Shown one piece after another: positions 9,200-16,860 of a stretch of DNA of 64,000 nucleotides (within the stretch, counting starts at the first letter, position 1; each line of letters begins with the position of its first letter). Below the pieces are notes generated by a model, which saw nothing but the letters and a program-made list of their open reading frames with translations, was not told the origin of the DNA and did not search any database. This stretch comes from Pleomorphomonas carboxyditropha (lineage in GTDB: Bacteria > Pseudomonadota > Alphaproteobacteria > Rhizobiales > Pleomorphomonadaceae), in assembly GCF_002770725.1 (NCBI RefSeq), contig NZ_NQVN01000016.1, positions 1-64,000 of the forward strand, given 5' to 3'. Both the position numbers and the translations under genes were made by a program.

Positions 9200-9790
9200 T
9201 CATCCGGCGGTCGGGTTGGGCGGGCGATGTGTAGCCGGGGCAGAGTCCCGGGGCCGGCTTGCTGCCATGTCGTTGACGACGAACGTCTTGCCGAAGGCCT
9301 TGTCCATCACGATCGCCATGACAAGGAAGACCGGCACGGCCAGCGCCGCTCGCAGCAGGGTGAACTTGAGCCCCAGAAAACCGACTTCGAAGCCGATCAT
9401 GGGCAGCTTCAGCGTGCTGAACGCCCCGAGATAGATGAAGATGTTGCGGGGGCTGGTGCCCTTCCGCCACATCAGGCCGGCAACGGGAAACGCGCCATAG
9501 AGCGGGCCGACCTGCAGCATCGCAAACAGGATCATCCATAACGACGACTTCCAGCCCGACCCGTCACCGGTGTGCCGGGCCACCACCTCGTTGGGCATCC
9601 AGGCGTCGACCAACCCGATCAGAAGGAAGATGACCGGCAGGACGACGATCATCTCCAGGGCAAAGTCCCTGAAGCTGGCAGCGGCGCGCTGGCCTCCCTC
9701 CCAGCCGAAGACGAAGGACAGGACGAAGACCAGCCCGAACAGGACGATGATCATCAGGTCGATCCGGTGCCTGGCGAGATAGCTGCTCAC
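9200..9790 (-). CDS. Permease, second half of a two-gene DUF318/ArsP_1-like transporter
   Basis: A 196-residue polytopic protein of the permease family (PF03773-like, as judged by motifs such as MLQVGPLYGAFPVAGLMWRK and the hydrophobic pattern). About five helices are visible. It begins at a GTG whose last bases form the stop of the upstream permease half (GTGA), so the two halves are translated as a coupled pair. The C-terminal 20 residues are Pro/Ala-rich and cytosolic. Members of this family have been tied to arsenic, thiol-compound or unknown substrates; the substrate here is not known. Confidence 0.7.
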   Translation of the reverse strand: MSSYLARHRIDLMIIVLFGLVFVLSFVFGWEGGQRAAASFRDFALEMIVVLPVIFLLIGLVDAWMPNEVVARHTGDGSGWKSSLWMILFAMLQVGPLYGAFPVAGLMWRKGTSPRNIFIYLGAFSTLKLPMIGFEVGFLGLKFTLLRAALAVPVFLVMAIVMDKAFGKTFVVNDMAASRPRDSAPATHRPPNPTAG

Positions 9791-10266
9791 AGAAGACTCC
9801 AGACGCTTGCCATGGTCAGTCCGATCACCAGGGCGCCGATCAAGCTCAGCGCATTGCGAGCCACGGCGACCCTCGTTCCGAAGAACCTGCGCTCCAGAGG
9901 CAACGTGACGATCCCCACCATCATCAGCGTGGTGATGAAGACGGCAATCACCGGATAGCCCACGCCGCTGTCGATCAGCATGCCGGCCATGGGATAGGCG
10001 GCCGGTCCGGGGATCAGGGCGACCGAGCCGACAGCGGCGGCGATGACATAGGCGATCGGACCGGACTCCGCGCCCAGCCAGCCCCGAATGGTTTCCGGCC
10101 CGAGCGGCGTCAGCACCGCCGCGACGAGAATGAGGATGGCCAGCAACGACGGCAGCAGGTTGAGGAACATTCTCGTGCCGGCCCGCAGGGCCTTGACGGT
10201 CTTGCCTCGGTCCGCCGCCAGACTGAGCAGGAACAGGGCAAGGGTTGCAACATAAAGCAGGATCAC
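9787..10266 (-). CDS. Permease, first half of a two-gene DUF318-like transporter
   Basis: A 159-residue hydrophobic protein with about four membrane helices and the loop GPAAYPMAGMLIDSGVGYPV, typical of one repeat of the DUF318/ArsP_1 permeases. The GTG at 10266 has AGGAGG 12 bases upstream; a longer form from a TTG at 10356 would add 30 basic residues. Its stop overlaps the start of the second half by four bases. Whether this is a natural two-subunit arrangement or an ancient split of a single gene cannot be decided from sequence alone, but neither half shows decay. Confidence 0.65.
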   Translation of the reverse strand: MILLYVATLALFLLSLAADRGKTVKALRAGTRMFLNLLPSLLAILILVAAVLTPLGPETIRGWLGAESGPIAYVIAAAVGSVALIPGPAAYPMAGMLIDSGVGYPVIAVFITTLMMVGIVTLPLERRFFGTRVAVARNALSLIGALVIGLTMASVWSLL

Positions 10267-10528
10267 GAAGGGCCATTGCCTCCTGGCGTGGCGCGGAGCG
10301 AGTTCGCGCCTGCTGTGCGGTTCATTCCGGAACCGCCGCCGATCGGCTTGTCTCAACCGGCTCGGCGGCGGCTCCGGGCAAAGGGCGGCGGAAGGCGTTG
10401 GCTGTGCCGAACGGGGCCAAGCTTGCCAGCGCCGGCGCCTTGGCGAAGCGCCGTTCCGTTGCCCTTAGGGAGAAGGTCCGGCAGCGTCTGAAGTCGCCAC
10501 CGGACCAATCGGGGTTTTCCGTCCTGCC

Positions 10529-12274
10529 TCAGCCGTGTAACCTGCTTGCGATCTCGGCGGGGTCGAGCTGACGGATGTTCTCGTAGTCGAACAGATCGGG
10601 GTTGGACTGCTTCTCCGTCGCCCAGGCATAGGTCTTGAAGCCGCCGGTCAGGTTGCTGACCTCATCGAACCCGGACTGCTTCAAAATGCGATAGGCGACG
10701 TAGCCGCGAAGACCGACCTGGCAGAAGACGACCAGCGGCTTGCCGCGACCGATTTCGCCCAGCCGTTTCCTCAACTGGTTGAGCTCGATGTTCCGGGCGC
10801 CCGGCAGGCTGGCGATCGCATATTCCTCCGGCGTCCGCACGTCGATCAGCTCGATCGTGTCGGGGGCATCGCGCAGGATGTCCCTGAGTTCGCTCCAGCC
10901 GATGATGTCATGGCTGCCGTCGAGCACGTTGCTCGCCACGTAGCCGGCGACATTCACCGGGTCCTTGGCCGATCCGAACGGCGGCGCATAGGCAAGCTCC
11001 AGATCGGCGAGGTCGTCGACCGTCATGCCGGCCTTGATGGCGGTGGCGATCACGTCGATCCGCTTGTCGGCGCCGTCGATGCCGATCGCCTGCGCCCCGA
11101 ACACCCGCCCGTCGAGGCCGTAGACCAGCTTCAGGCTGATCTGCTGGCTGCCCGGATAATAGGAGGCATGCGAGCCGGAATGGGTGATGCTGGCACGGTA
11201 GGGAATGCCCAGCGCCTGCACCGCGGCTTCGTTGAGGCCAGTGCAGGCGGCGGCGAGATCGAACACCTTGAGAATGGCCGTTCCCATGGCGCCACGGTAT
11301 TTCTTGCAGGCGGAAGGATCGGCGGCCAGCATGTTGTCGGCGACGATGCGCGCCTGCCGGTTGGCCGGGCCGGCCAGCGGGATCAGCGCCGTCTTGCCGG
11401 ACACCTTGTTGACCACCTCGATGGCGTCGCCCACCGCGAAGATGGCGGGATCGGAGGTCCGCAGGTGCTCGTCGACCTTGATACCGCCGATGGCGCCGAG
11501 TTCGAGGCCGGCGTCACGGGCGAGCTTCACCTCCGGCCGCACGCCGATGGACAGGATGATGATATCGGCCTGGATGCGCTTGCCGGATGCCAGGAAGACG
11601 ATGGTGTGGTCGGCGCGGTCCTCGAAATGGTCCACCTTGTCGCCGAGATAGAGCTCGACCTGCTTCTCGCGCATGTGGGCATGGGCGATGGCGGCCATTT
11701 CGTCGTCGAACGGCGGCAGGATGTGCGAGGCGCCTTCCACCACCGTGGTGAACAGCCCGCGATCGTGGAAGTTCTCGGCCACTTCAAGGCCGATGAAGCC
11801 ACCGCCGATCACCACCGCCCGGCGCGGCTTGTTCTCGCCGAGCGAGGCCATGATGCGATCGAGATCGGGGATGTTGCGCAGCGTGAAAATGCGCGGCGAG
11901 CCAATGCCGGGGATCGGCGGCTTCAGGACTTCGGCGCCGGGCGACAGCAGCAGGCGATCATAGCTCTCGACCGTTTCCTCGCCGCTGTCGAGGTTGCGTA
12001 GCGTCACCGTCTTGTGGGCGCGATCGATCGACAGCGCCTCGGTGCGCGAGCGAACGTCGATGGCGTAGCGCGCCGTGAACCCCGCCTCGGTGGTGACTAG
12101 TAGCTTGCCGCGCTCGGCGATCGCACCGGAGATGTGGTAGGGTAGCCCGCAGTTGGCAAAGCTGATATACGGCCCGCGCTCGATGAGGACGATCTCGGCC
12201 TGCTCGTCGCTGCGGCGAAGACGCGCCGCCGCCGTGGCTCCGCCGGCCACGCCGCCGATGATGATGATCTTCAT
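10529..12274 (-). CDS. CoA-disulfide reductase with C-terminal rhodanese domain
   Basis: A 581-residue FAD- and NAD(P)H-dependent pyridine nucleotide-disulfide oxidoreductase. The N-terminal FAD motif is IIIIGGVAGGATAAARLRR (about 3-21); the single active-site cysteine C42 lies in SFANCGLPYHISG, as in CoA-disulfide reductases; the NAD-binding motif is VVIGGGFIGLEVAE (about 150-165). A rhodanese domain occupies about 470-560 with the catalytic loop CQVGLRG. Such fusions reduce CoA-disulfides, polysulfide or CoA-persulfide and are linked to sulfur respiration or detoxification. AAGGAG lies 6 bases before the ATG. The gene is alone on its strand with about 480 bases of upstream DNA. Confidence 0.9.
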   Translation of the reverse strand: MKIIIIGGVAGGATAAARLRRSDEQAEIVLIERGPYISFANCGLPYHISGAIAERGKLLVTTEAGFTARYAIDVRSRTEALSIDRAHKTVTLRNLDSGEETVESYDRLLLSPGAEVLKPPIPGIGSPRIFTLRNIPDLDRIMASLGENKPRRAVVIGGGFIGLEVAENFHDRGLFTTVVEGASHILPPFDDEMAAIAHAHMREKQVELYLGDKVDHFEDRADHTIVFLASGKRIQADIIILSIGVRPEVKLARDAGLELGAIGGIKVDEHLRTSDPAIFAVGDAIEVVNKVSGKTALIPLAGPANRQARIVADNMLAADPSACKKYRGAMGTAILKVFDLAAACTGLNEAAVQALGIPYRASITHSGSHASYYPGSQQISLKLVYGLDGRVFGAQAIGIDGADKRIDVIATAIKAGMTVDDLADLELAYAPPFGSAKDPVNVAGYVASNVLDGSHDIIGWSELRDILRDAPDTIELIDVRTPEEYAIASLPGARNIELNQLRKRLGEIGRGKPLVVFCQVGLRGYVAYRILKQSGFDEVSNLTGGFKTYAWATEKQSNPDLFDYENIRQLDPAEIASRLHG

Positions 12275-12757
12275 GCCCGACTCCTTCTTTTTTATATTCG
12301 TATGTTCTCATGTTAAAATCGAAAGCGGATGTCATCCAAGATCGCATCCGCGCGAATGGATAAGTTCCCGGCTCCCCGCTCCGCGGCCTCGGGCGGTCAA
12401 CGGGGAATGGACAACGGCCTGTCAATGTCGCGTTATGGGTATCCTCCCAAAACGCCGAGAGCAAGATCGGGAAAGCCCTGTTCTTACTTGGTCGATGGCG
12501 GCGCGTTCAGCGCGCGCCACAATGACCTGGAGATAGATGAGGACGACACCGGCCCGACCGTGCCTTTCCGCTCTTGATCGCGGTTCGCGCAATTCCGGCC
12601 TTGGGGGTAGAATGGGGTGTCCGGGCAGAGCTTGGGCGTGTCGGCTGCCCGAGAGAAGGCTGTTTATCACCATAAGGATGGCCCGAGAACCGGACACGAC
12701 ATCGGTCGATGGAAATATCCGCCAGACATGTCCGTGGCGGCTTGGGAGTGAAACGAT
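12275..12757. other. Divergent promoter region between CoA-disulfide reductase and aldose epimerase genes
   Basis: About 480 bases with no credible gene. The part next to the reductase (12285-12325) is AT-rich. One copy of the shared TTATGGG operator is at 12433-12452. Confidence 0.6.
12433..12452. promoter_or_regulatory. TTATGGG operator, copy A
   Basis: TTATGGG TATCCT CCCAAAA: a dyad with a six-base spacer, one of five copies in the window with identical left arm and spacing. It lies about 160 bases upstream of the CoA-disulfide reductase start. Confidence 0.6.
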
Positions 12758-13720
12758 ATGGCTGGCCAGCACAAGCTCGTAACGATCAAGGGCGAGAGCG
12801 GTCTGAGAGCAATTCTCAGTCCGGTCGGGGCAAAGCTCGTGGCTCTTTACGTTCCGACCAGGGATGGCGGCGAGGTCCAGGTGGTCATCGGATCGTCGGC
12901 CCATCCCGACGATGTCGGCGCGGATGCCTCGGGTGGCGCCATCTGCGGTCGTGTCGCCAATCGCATTGCCGGCGGCACGTTCGAGCTCGATGGACAGCGT
13001 TTTGACCTCCCCATCAACAAGGCGCCGAACACCCTGCATGGTGGACCGGTCGGCTTTTCGCGCCGCGAGTGGACGGTGGCCAAGGCCGAGGAGTCCCTTG
13101 TCGAGTTCGGATTGCTCTCGGCGGATGGTGACATGGGATTCCCCGGGAAGCTCGATGTCAGGGCCACCTATGGTATCGAGGGCAGCTCGCTTTATCTCGA
13201 CATGACCGCCGAAACGGATCGGCCGACGCCCATAAACCTCACCAACCACGTTTATCTCAACCTCAGCGGGGCTGGCTCGGCATTGGCCCATCAGGTCGAA
13301 ATCCCGGCGTCGCACTACACGCCTGTCAACGAGGCGCTCATTCCGACGGGGAAAATCGCCGACGTGACCGGAACGCGCTTCGACTTCCGGCGTCCCAGAC
13401 CCGTCGCGGAGGATTACGACATCAACTTCTGCCTGGATGCCGGCCGTGGCCCCTCGCATCTGGCCGCGCGTCTGGTCGAACCGGACACGGGCAGGAGCAT
13501 GACGCTGTCGACCACCGAACCCGGCGTTCAGCTCTATACGGCGACCCATTTTTCCGAAGCGCTGATTTCACCCTTCTCCAAGGTCGTGAAGCACGGCGGC
13601 ATAGCGCTTGAACCTCAGACCTACCCCAATGCCATCAACGAACCGGCTTTCCCGTCTTCAGTATTGCGGCCAAGCGGGCGTTATGCTCATCGGATCGAGT
13701 GGGCGTTCTCGGGTTTCTGA
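12758..13720 (+). CDS. galM: Aldose 1-epimerase (galactose mutarotase)
   Basis: Cytoplasmic enzyme of 320 residues interconverting alpha and beta anomers of hexoses. Features of the family are visible: the GGAICGRVANRIAGG stretch (about 62-77), the sugar-binding NTLHGGPVGF (His in an N-x-L-H-G-G motif, about 93-102), the catalytic-loop His in NLTNHVYLNLSG (about 165) and the Glu-containing GGIALEPQTYPNA (about 280-292). GGGAG lies 9 bases before the ATG. It is not beside the galactoside operon at 34-42 kb but would act on its product galactose. Confidence 0.88.
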   Translation: MAGQHKLVTIKGESGLRAILSPVGAKLVALYVPTRDGGEVQVVIGSSAHPDDVGADASGGAICGRVANRIAGGTFELDGQRFDLPINKAPNTLHGGPVGFSRREWTVAKAEESLVEFGLLSADGDMGFPGKLDVRATYGIEGSSLYLDMTAETDRPTPINLTNHVYLNLSGAGSALAHQVEIPASHYTPVNEALIPTGKIADVTGTRFDFRRPRPVAEDYDINFCLDAGRGPSHLAARLVEPDTGRSMTLSTTEPGVQLYTATHFSEALISPFSKVVKHGGIALEPQTYPNAINEPAFPSSVLRPSGRYAHRIEWAFSGF

Positions 13721-13736
13721 CCTTGGGCCGGGCACT

Positions 13737-13760
13737 GGCCGGGGGGTACCTCCCCCGGCC
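13737..13760. terminator. Strong GC hairpin between convergent genes
   Basis: GGCCGGGGGG TACC TCCCCCGGCC forms a near-perfect 9-10 bp stem with a 4-base loop between the convergent epimerase and thioesterase genes. No T-run follows on either strand, so it is a terminator candidate only. Confidence 0.45.
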
Positions 13761-13818
13761 CAGGCCGGTTTCGCAACTTTGAAAAGGGGTGAGCGCCTCC
13801 CGCGCCTTTCCCTGGCCC

Positions 13819-14298
13819 TTACCGGACAGAGCGACAAAACTTGCCCTTGGCCACGGCAAATCGCGTTCCGCCCCGCGACAGGCTGGCAACCGCCTGAAAG
13901 ACGCCGTGGCGTTCGCCGATCAGCGTTGCGCCGACACAGACGTCGCAATCGACAGGTACCTCGCGCAGGAAGCGCACCGTCATCTCGGCGGTGACGGCCG
14001 TCACGCCCCGGGCGAACAGGCAGTGGACCATTGCCGCGTCGAGCAGCGTCGAGATGACGCCGCCATGCAGGATCCCCGCGTAGCCCTGGTAGCGGCGGGC
14101 CGTCCTGAAGGTGGCAAGGACGCCTCCCGCCGGATCGGGGATGAAGCGGAGCCCGAAGGCCGGCGCGTCCGGCCCGCCCTCGCCGCACACCATGCAGCCG
14201 AGGTGGGCCTTCCTGGTCTCTTCATAGGACTTCACGGCGCAGGGCGCGTCGTCCGGACAGGGCGTCCCGGTGATCGACAGACCCTCGGTGTCATACAT
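13819..14298 (-). CDS. PaaI-type hotdog thioesterase, paralogue 1
   Basis: A 159-residue single-hotdog acyl-CoA thioesterase-like protein. The active-site loop is YAGILHGGVISTLLDAAMVH, with the HGG and Asp of the family, followed by VTAEMTVRFLREVPVD. It has an N-terminal extension with a CMVCG cysteine pair. The start at 14298 is chosen because AAAGG lies 8 bases upstream; an ATG at 14313 would abut the operator copy C directly. It is divergent from the orange-protein operon. A clear paralogue sits at 24020-24415, also at an operator copy, so the pair is probably co-regulated. Substrate unknown. Confidence 0.8.
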   Translation of the reverse strand: MYDTEGLSITGTPCPDDAPCAVKSYEETRKAHLGCMVCGEGGPDAPAFGLRFIPDPAGGVLATFRTARRYQGYAGILHGGVISTLLDAAMVHCLFARGVTAVTAEMTVRFLREVPVDCDVCVGATLIGERHGVFQAVASLSRGGTRFAVAKGKFCRSVR

Positions 14299-14312
14299 TC
14301 TCGCGCCTTTCA

Positions 14313-14332
14313 TTATGGGTGTATGTGCATAA
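14313..14332. promoter_or_regulatory. TTATGGG operator, copy C
   Basis: TTATGGG TGTATG TGCATAA. It lies 14 bases upstream of the thioesterase ATG at 14298 (and touches the alternative ATG at 14313), a typical repressor position. Copy D is exactly 50 bases further on in the same orientation. Confidence 0.65.
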
Positions 14333-14362
14333 ACTGATTGCCTGTCCTCCTGTCAACGCCTA

Positions 14363-14382
14363 TTATGGGTGTATGCTCATAA
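14363..14382. promoter_or_regulatory. TTATGGG operator, copy D
   Basis: TTATGGG TGTATG CTCATAA, the most symmetric copy (outer TTATG/CATAA arms are perfect). It lies 67 bases upstream of the orange-protein-like gene at 14450, which begins the ATPase operon. Confidence 0.7.
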
Positions 14383-14449
14383 TTCATCCGAGCGTCCCAC
14401 GCGGGGCTCATCGGACGAAGGTCACCTTCCATCCAGTCGGAGCGTTCCC

Positions 14450-14788
14450 ATGAAGATCGTATTCACCCTGCAAGGCGATGGCCGCGACGGCCTCGTCGAC
14501 CGCCGCTTCGGGCGCGCCGACACATTCCTGATCTACAACAGCGAGACGGACGAACGGCAGCTCGTCGCCAACGCCGCCGTCGACGCCGCCATGGGCGCCG
14601 GTCTCAAGGCGGCGGAAAACATCGTCGCCCTCGGCGCCGTCGCACTGGTCACCGGGGAATGCGGCGTCAAGGCGCTGCACGCCCTCCATCGGGCCGGCGT
14701 CAAGGTCTACTCCACCGACAGCGCGACGTTTGAAGACGCCCTCGAAGAGTTGCGGCAGGGAAGCCTCCGCGAGGCGCAGCCGGCATGA
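14450..14788 (+). CDS. Orange-protein/NifX-like (dinitrogenase FeMo-cofactor domain) protein 1
   Basis: A 112-residue protein of the NifX/NafY/ORP fold (PF02579), a small domain that binds metal-sulfur clusters. It starts MKIVFTLQGDG, has the conserved RRFGRADTFLIY segment (about 19-30) and ends with a Glu-rich helix. A single cysteine is in TGECGVKAL. GGAG is 8 bases before the ATG. Its stop overlaps the first ATPase start (ATGA), and a DUF134 operator lies upstream. In Desulfovibrio a similar protein (ORP) is co-encoded with ferredoxin-containing MinD ATPases; a matching complex is inferred here. Confidence 0.82.
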   Translation: MKIVFTLQGDGRDGLVDRRFGRADTFLIYNSETDERQLVANAAVDAAMGAGLKAAENIVALGAVALVTGECGVKALHALHRAGVKVYSTDSATFEDALEELRQGSLREAQPA

Positions 14789-15621
14789 GGATCGCCATCG
14801 CCTCGGGTAAGGGCGGTACCGGCAAAACCTCGGTGGCGGTCAATCTGGCGGCCACCGCCGGCCGCTCCGTCACGCTGGTCGACTGCGACGTGGAGGAGCC
14901 CAACGCCCACATCTTCCTGAAGGGTGACGTCGTCGCCACCGAGACGGTTTCAATGAGGGTCCCGGCCATCGACGAGAGCCGCTGCACCGGATGCCGGGCG
15001 TGTGTCGAGTTTTGCGCTTCCAATGCCCTGATCTCCTTCGGCGGGCCACCGCTGTTTTTCGCCGACCTATGCCACGGTTGCGGCGGCTGCCGCCTCGTTT
15101 GCCGTGCCCGGGCCATCAGCGAAATTGCCCGCCCTCTCGGCGAGGTCAGGCGGATCGATGCCGCTCAGTGCACCCTGGTGGAAGGCCGTCTGGAGGTCGG
15201 CGTATCGTCGCCGGTGCCGGTCATCAAGGCGGCCAAGGCCGCCGCCAAGGGCGATTTCGTCATCTACGACGCGCCGCCGGGAACCTCCTGCCCGCTGGTC
15301 GCCACGGTCCGCGGCGCCGACTATGTGCTGCTGGTTACCGAGCCGACCCCTTTCGGCCTGTCCGACCTTCGCCTAACCGTGGAAGTCCTTCGCCAGATGG
15401 GCATGGATTTCGGCGTCGTCATCAATCGCACGGTGAGGTCCGAGAGCCTGATCCACGACTATTGCCATCACGAGGCGATCGACATTCTGGGCGAGATCCC
15501 CGACGACCGGCGGATCGCCGAGGCTTACGCCGCCGGACGGCTGATCGTCGAGGCCCTGCCCGGCTATCGGCCGCTGTTCCGATCGATTTTGGAAGCCTGC
15601 CTGGAGAGGGTGACGGCATGA
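14785..15621 (+). CDS. MinD/Mrp-type P-loop ATPase with inserted 2[4Fe-4S] ferredoxin domain, 1
   Basis: A 278-residue deviant Walker ATPase. Walker A is SGKGGTGKTS (about 7-16); the inserted ferredoxin has CTGCRACVEFC (about 69-79) and CHGCGGCRLVC (about 94-104), enough for two [4Fe-4S] clusters; Walker B-like IYDAPPGTSCP (about 160) follows. These proteins occur almost only in anaerobes and facultative anaerobes beside orange-protein-like and DUF134 genes. The gene overlaps its neighbours by four bases on both sides, so this is a tightly coupled operon. Role proposed for relatives: cluster transfer or positioning; not established here. Confidence 0.87.
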   Translation: MRIAIASGKGGTGKTSVAVNLAATAGRSVTLVDCDVEEPNAHIFLKGDVVATETVSMRVPAIDESRCTGCRACVEFCASNALISFGGPPLFFADLCHGCGGCRLVCRARAISEIARPLGEVRRIDAAQCTLVEGRLEVGVSSPVPVIKAAKAAAKGDFVIYDAPPGTSCPLVATVRGADYVLLVTEPTPFGLSDLRLTVEVLRQMGMDFGVVINRTVRSESLIHDYCHHEAIDILGEIPDDRRIAEAYAAGRLIVEALPGYRPLFRSILEACLERVTA

Positions 15622-16508
15622 AGGAACTGGTTATCCTCTCGGGCAAGGGCGGCACCGGCAAGACCAGCCTGACCGCTTCTTTTGCCTCTCTGGCGCCTGA
15701 CGCCGTACTGGCCGACTGCGACGTCGATGCCGCCAACCTTCACCTTCTGCTCCGCCCGGACGTGCAAAGCCGCGAGGCGTTCCACGCCGGCCGGGAGGCG
15801 CACGTCAAATCCGCAGTCTGTTGTGGCTGCGGGCGATGCGCGGCGGCCTGCCGTTTCGATGCCATGAGCATGACCGGCCCCAACGAGACCGCCGAGGTCG
15901 ACCCGCTCGGTTGCGAAGGCTGCGGCGTCTGCGCCTTCGTCTGCCCGACCGGTGCCATCGGCTTCAGCGATCGCATGGCGGGAGACGTCATGATCTCGGA
16001 CACACGCCGTGGCCCCATGGCCCATGCCCGCCTCGTTCCCGGTTCCGACAATTCCGGCAAGCTGGTCGCCCATGTGCGTCAGGCAGCGCGGCGTCTCGCC
16101 GAACAGCGGGCCTGCACCTTGGTGCTGATCGACGGTCCGCCCGGCCTTGCCTGCCCGACCATGGCGGCACTGACCGGCTGCGCCCATGCGCTGATCGTCA
16201 TCGAGCCTACGATGTCCGGCCTGCACGACCTCGACCGCGTTCTCGCCCTCACCGGCCATTTTTCAGTGCCGACCTCGGTCTGCGTCAACAAATGGGACAT
16301 CGACGCGGCAAAAAGCGTGGCCATTGAGCGGAACGCCCGCGCCGCCGGGGCCTATTTTGCCGGCCGCATCCGCTATGATCGTGGCGTCACCGAGGCCCAG
16401 ATGCGCGCCGAGACGGCGGTCGAGGCCGGCGTCCCCTCCGCCGCGGACATTCGTGCGGTCTGGGGCAGAATGGCCGAGCGTCTGGCGGTCGAATCCGTGA
16501 ACGGCTGA
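15618..16508 (+). CDS. MinD/Mrp-type P-loop ATPase with inserted 2[4Fe-4S] ferredoxin domain, 2
   Basis: A 296-residue paralogue of the preceding ATPase. Walker A is SGKGGTGKTS (about 8-17). The ferredoxin insert shows CCGCGRCAAAC (about 69-79) and CEGCGVCAFVC (about 98-108). Walker B-like LIDGPPGLACP follows near residue 171, and VCVNKWD near 223. The two ATPases probably work as a heterodimer, as in the Desulfovibrio orange-protein complex (known family precedent; inference here). Start at 15618 overlaps the previous stop (ATGA). It ends the operon. Confidence 0.87.
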   Translation: MKELVILSGKGGTGKTSLTASFASLAPDAVLADCDVDAANLHLLLRPDVQSREAFHAGREAHVKSAVCCGCGRCAAACRFDAMSMTGPNETAEVDPLGCEGCGVCAFVCPTGAIGFSDRMAGDVMISDTRRGPMAHARLVPGSDNSGKLVAHVRQAARRLAEQRACTLVLIDGPPGLACPTMAALTGCAHALIVIEPTMSGLHDLDRVLALTGHFSVPTSVCVNKWDIDAAKSVAIERNARAAGAYFAGRIRYDRGVTEAQMRAETAVEAGVPSAADIRAVWGRMAERLAVESVNG

Positions 16509-16860
16509 ACCGTTCCGGCCATTGGCCGGCAGCGAGCGCGGGAGCCGGTCCCGAGCTTGCGTGAATCAAAGGCCAGAACGCCTCCCGCCAGCCCCAACCA
16601 AATGCAATGAGGCCGAATAAGCTTACCTAAGAATACAACAATATTGAAGTATCAGTATTTTAAGTCGAACTTAACAATCAAAAGCATATCCAATACTGGA
16701 GGCTTGAATACGCGCACCTAGGAAGATCATGGAAAAATCCTTGCACTCTTGGTGGCAACCGGGCTGCATGGTGCGTATATTCGGTTTTTTGAATATAAAT
16801 ACAGAGTGCGCAGGTTTGAACTGCGGCTCGCTGGGCGATCCGACGGTTAAGAGGTCCACC
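16509..16860. other. Intergenic, AT-rich promoter region of the chemoreceptor gene
   Basis: About 350 bases. A CCGGCC-ATT-GGCCGG hairpin lies just after the ATPase stop (about 16515-16530). From 16600 the DNA is clearly AT-rich. An ATATTC/GAATAT inverted repeat with an 8-base loop lies near 16777-16798. An in-frame ATG at 16729 with AGGA upstream could give the chemoreceptor a 44-residue N-terminal extension. Confidence 0.5.
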
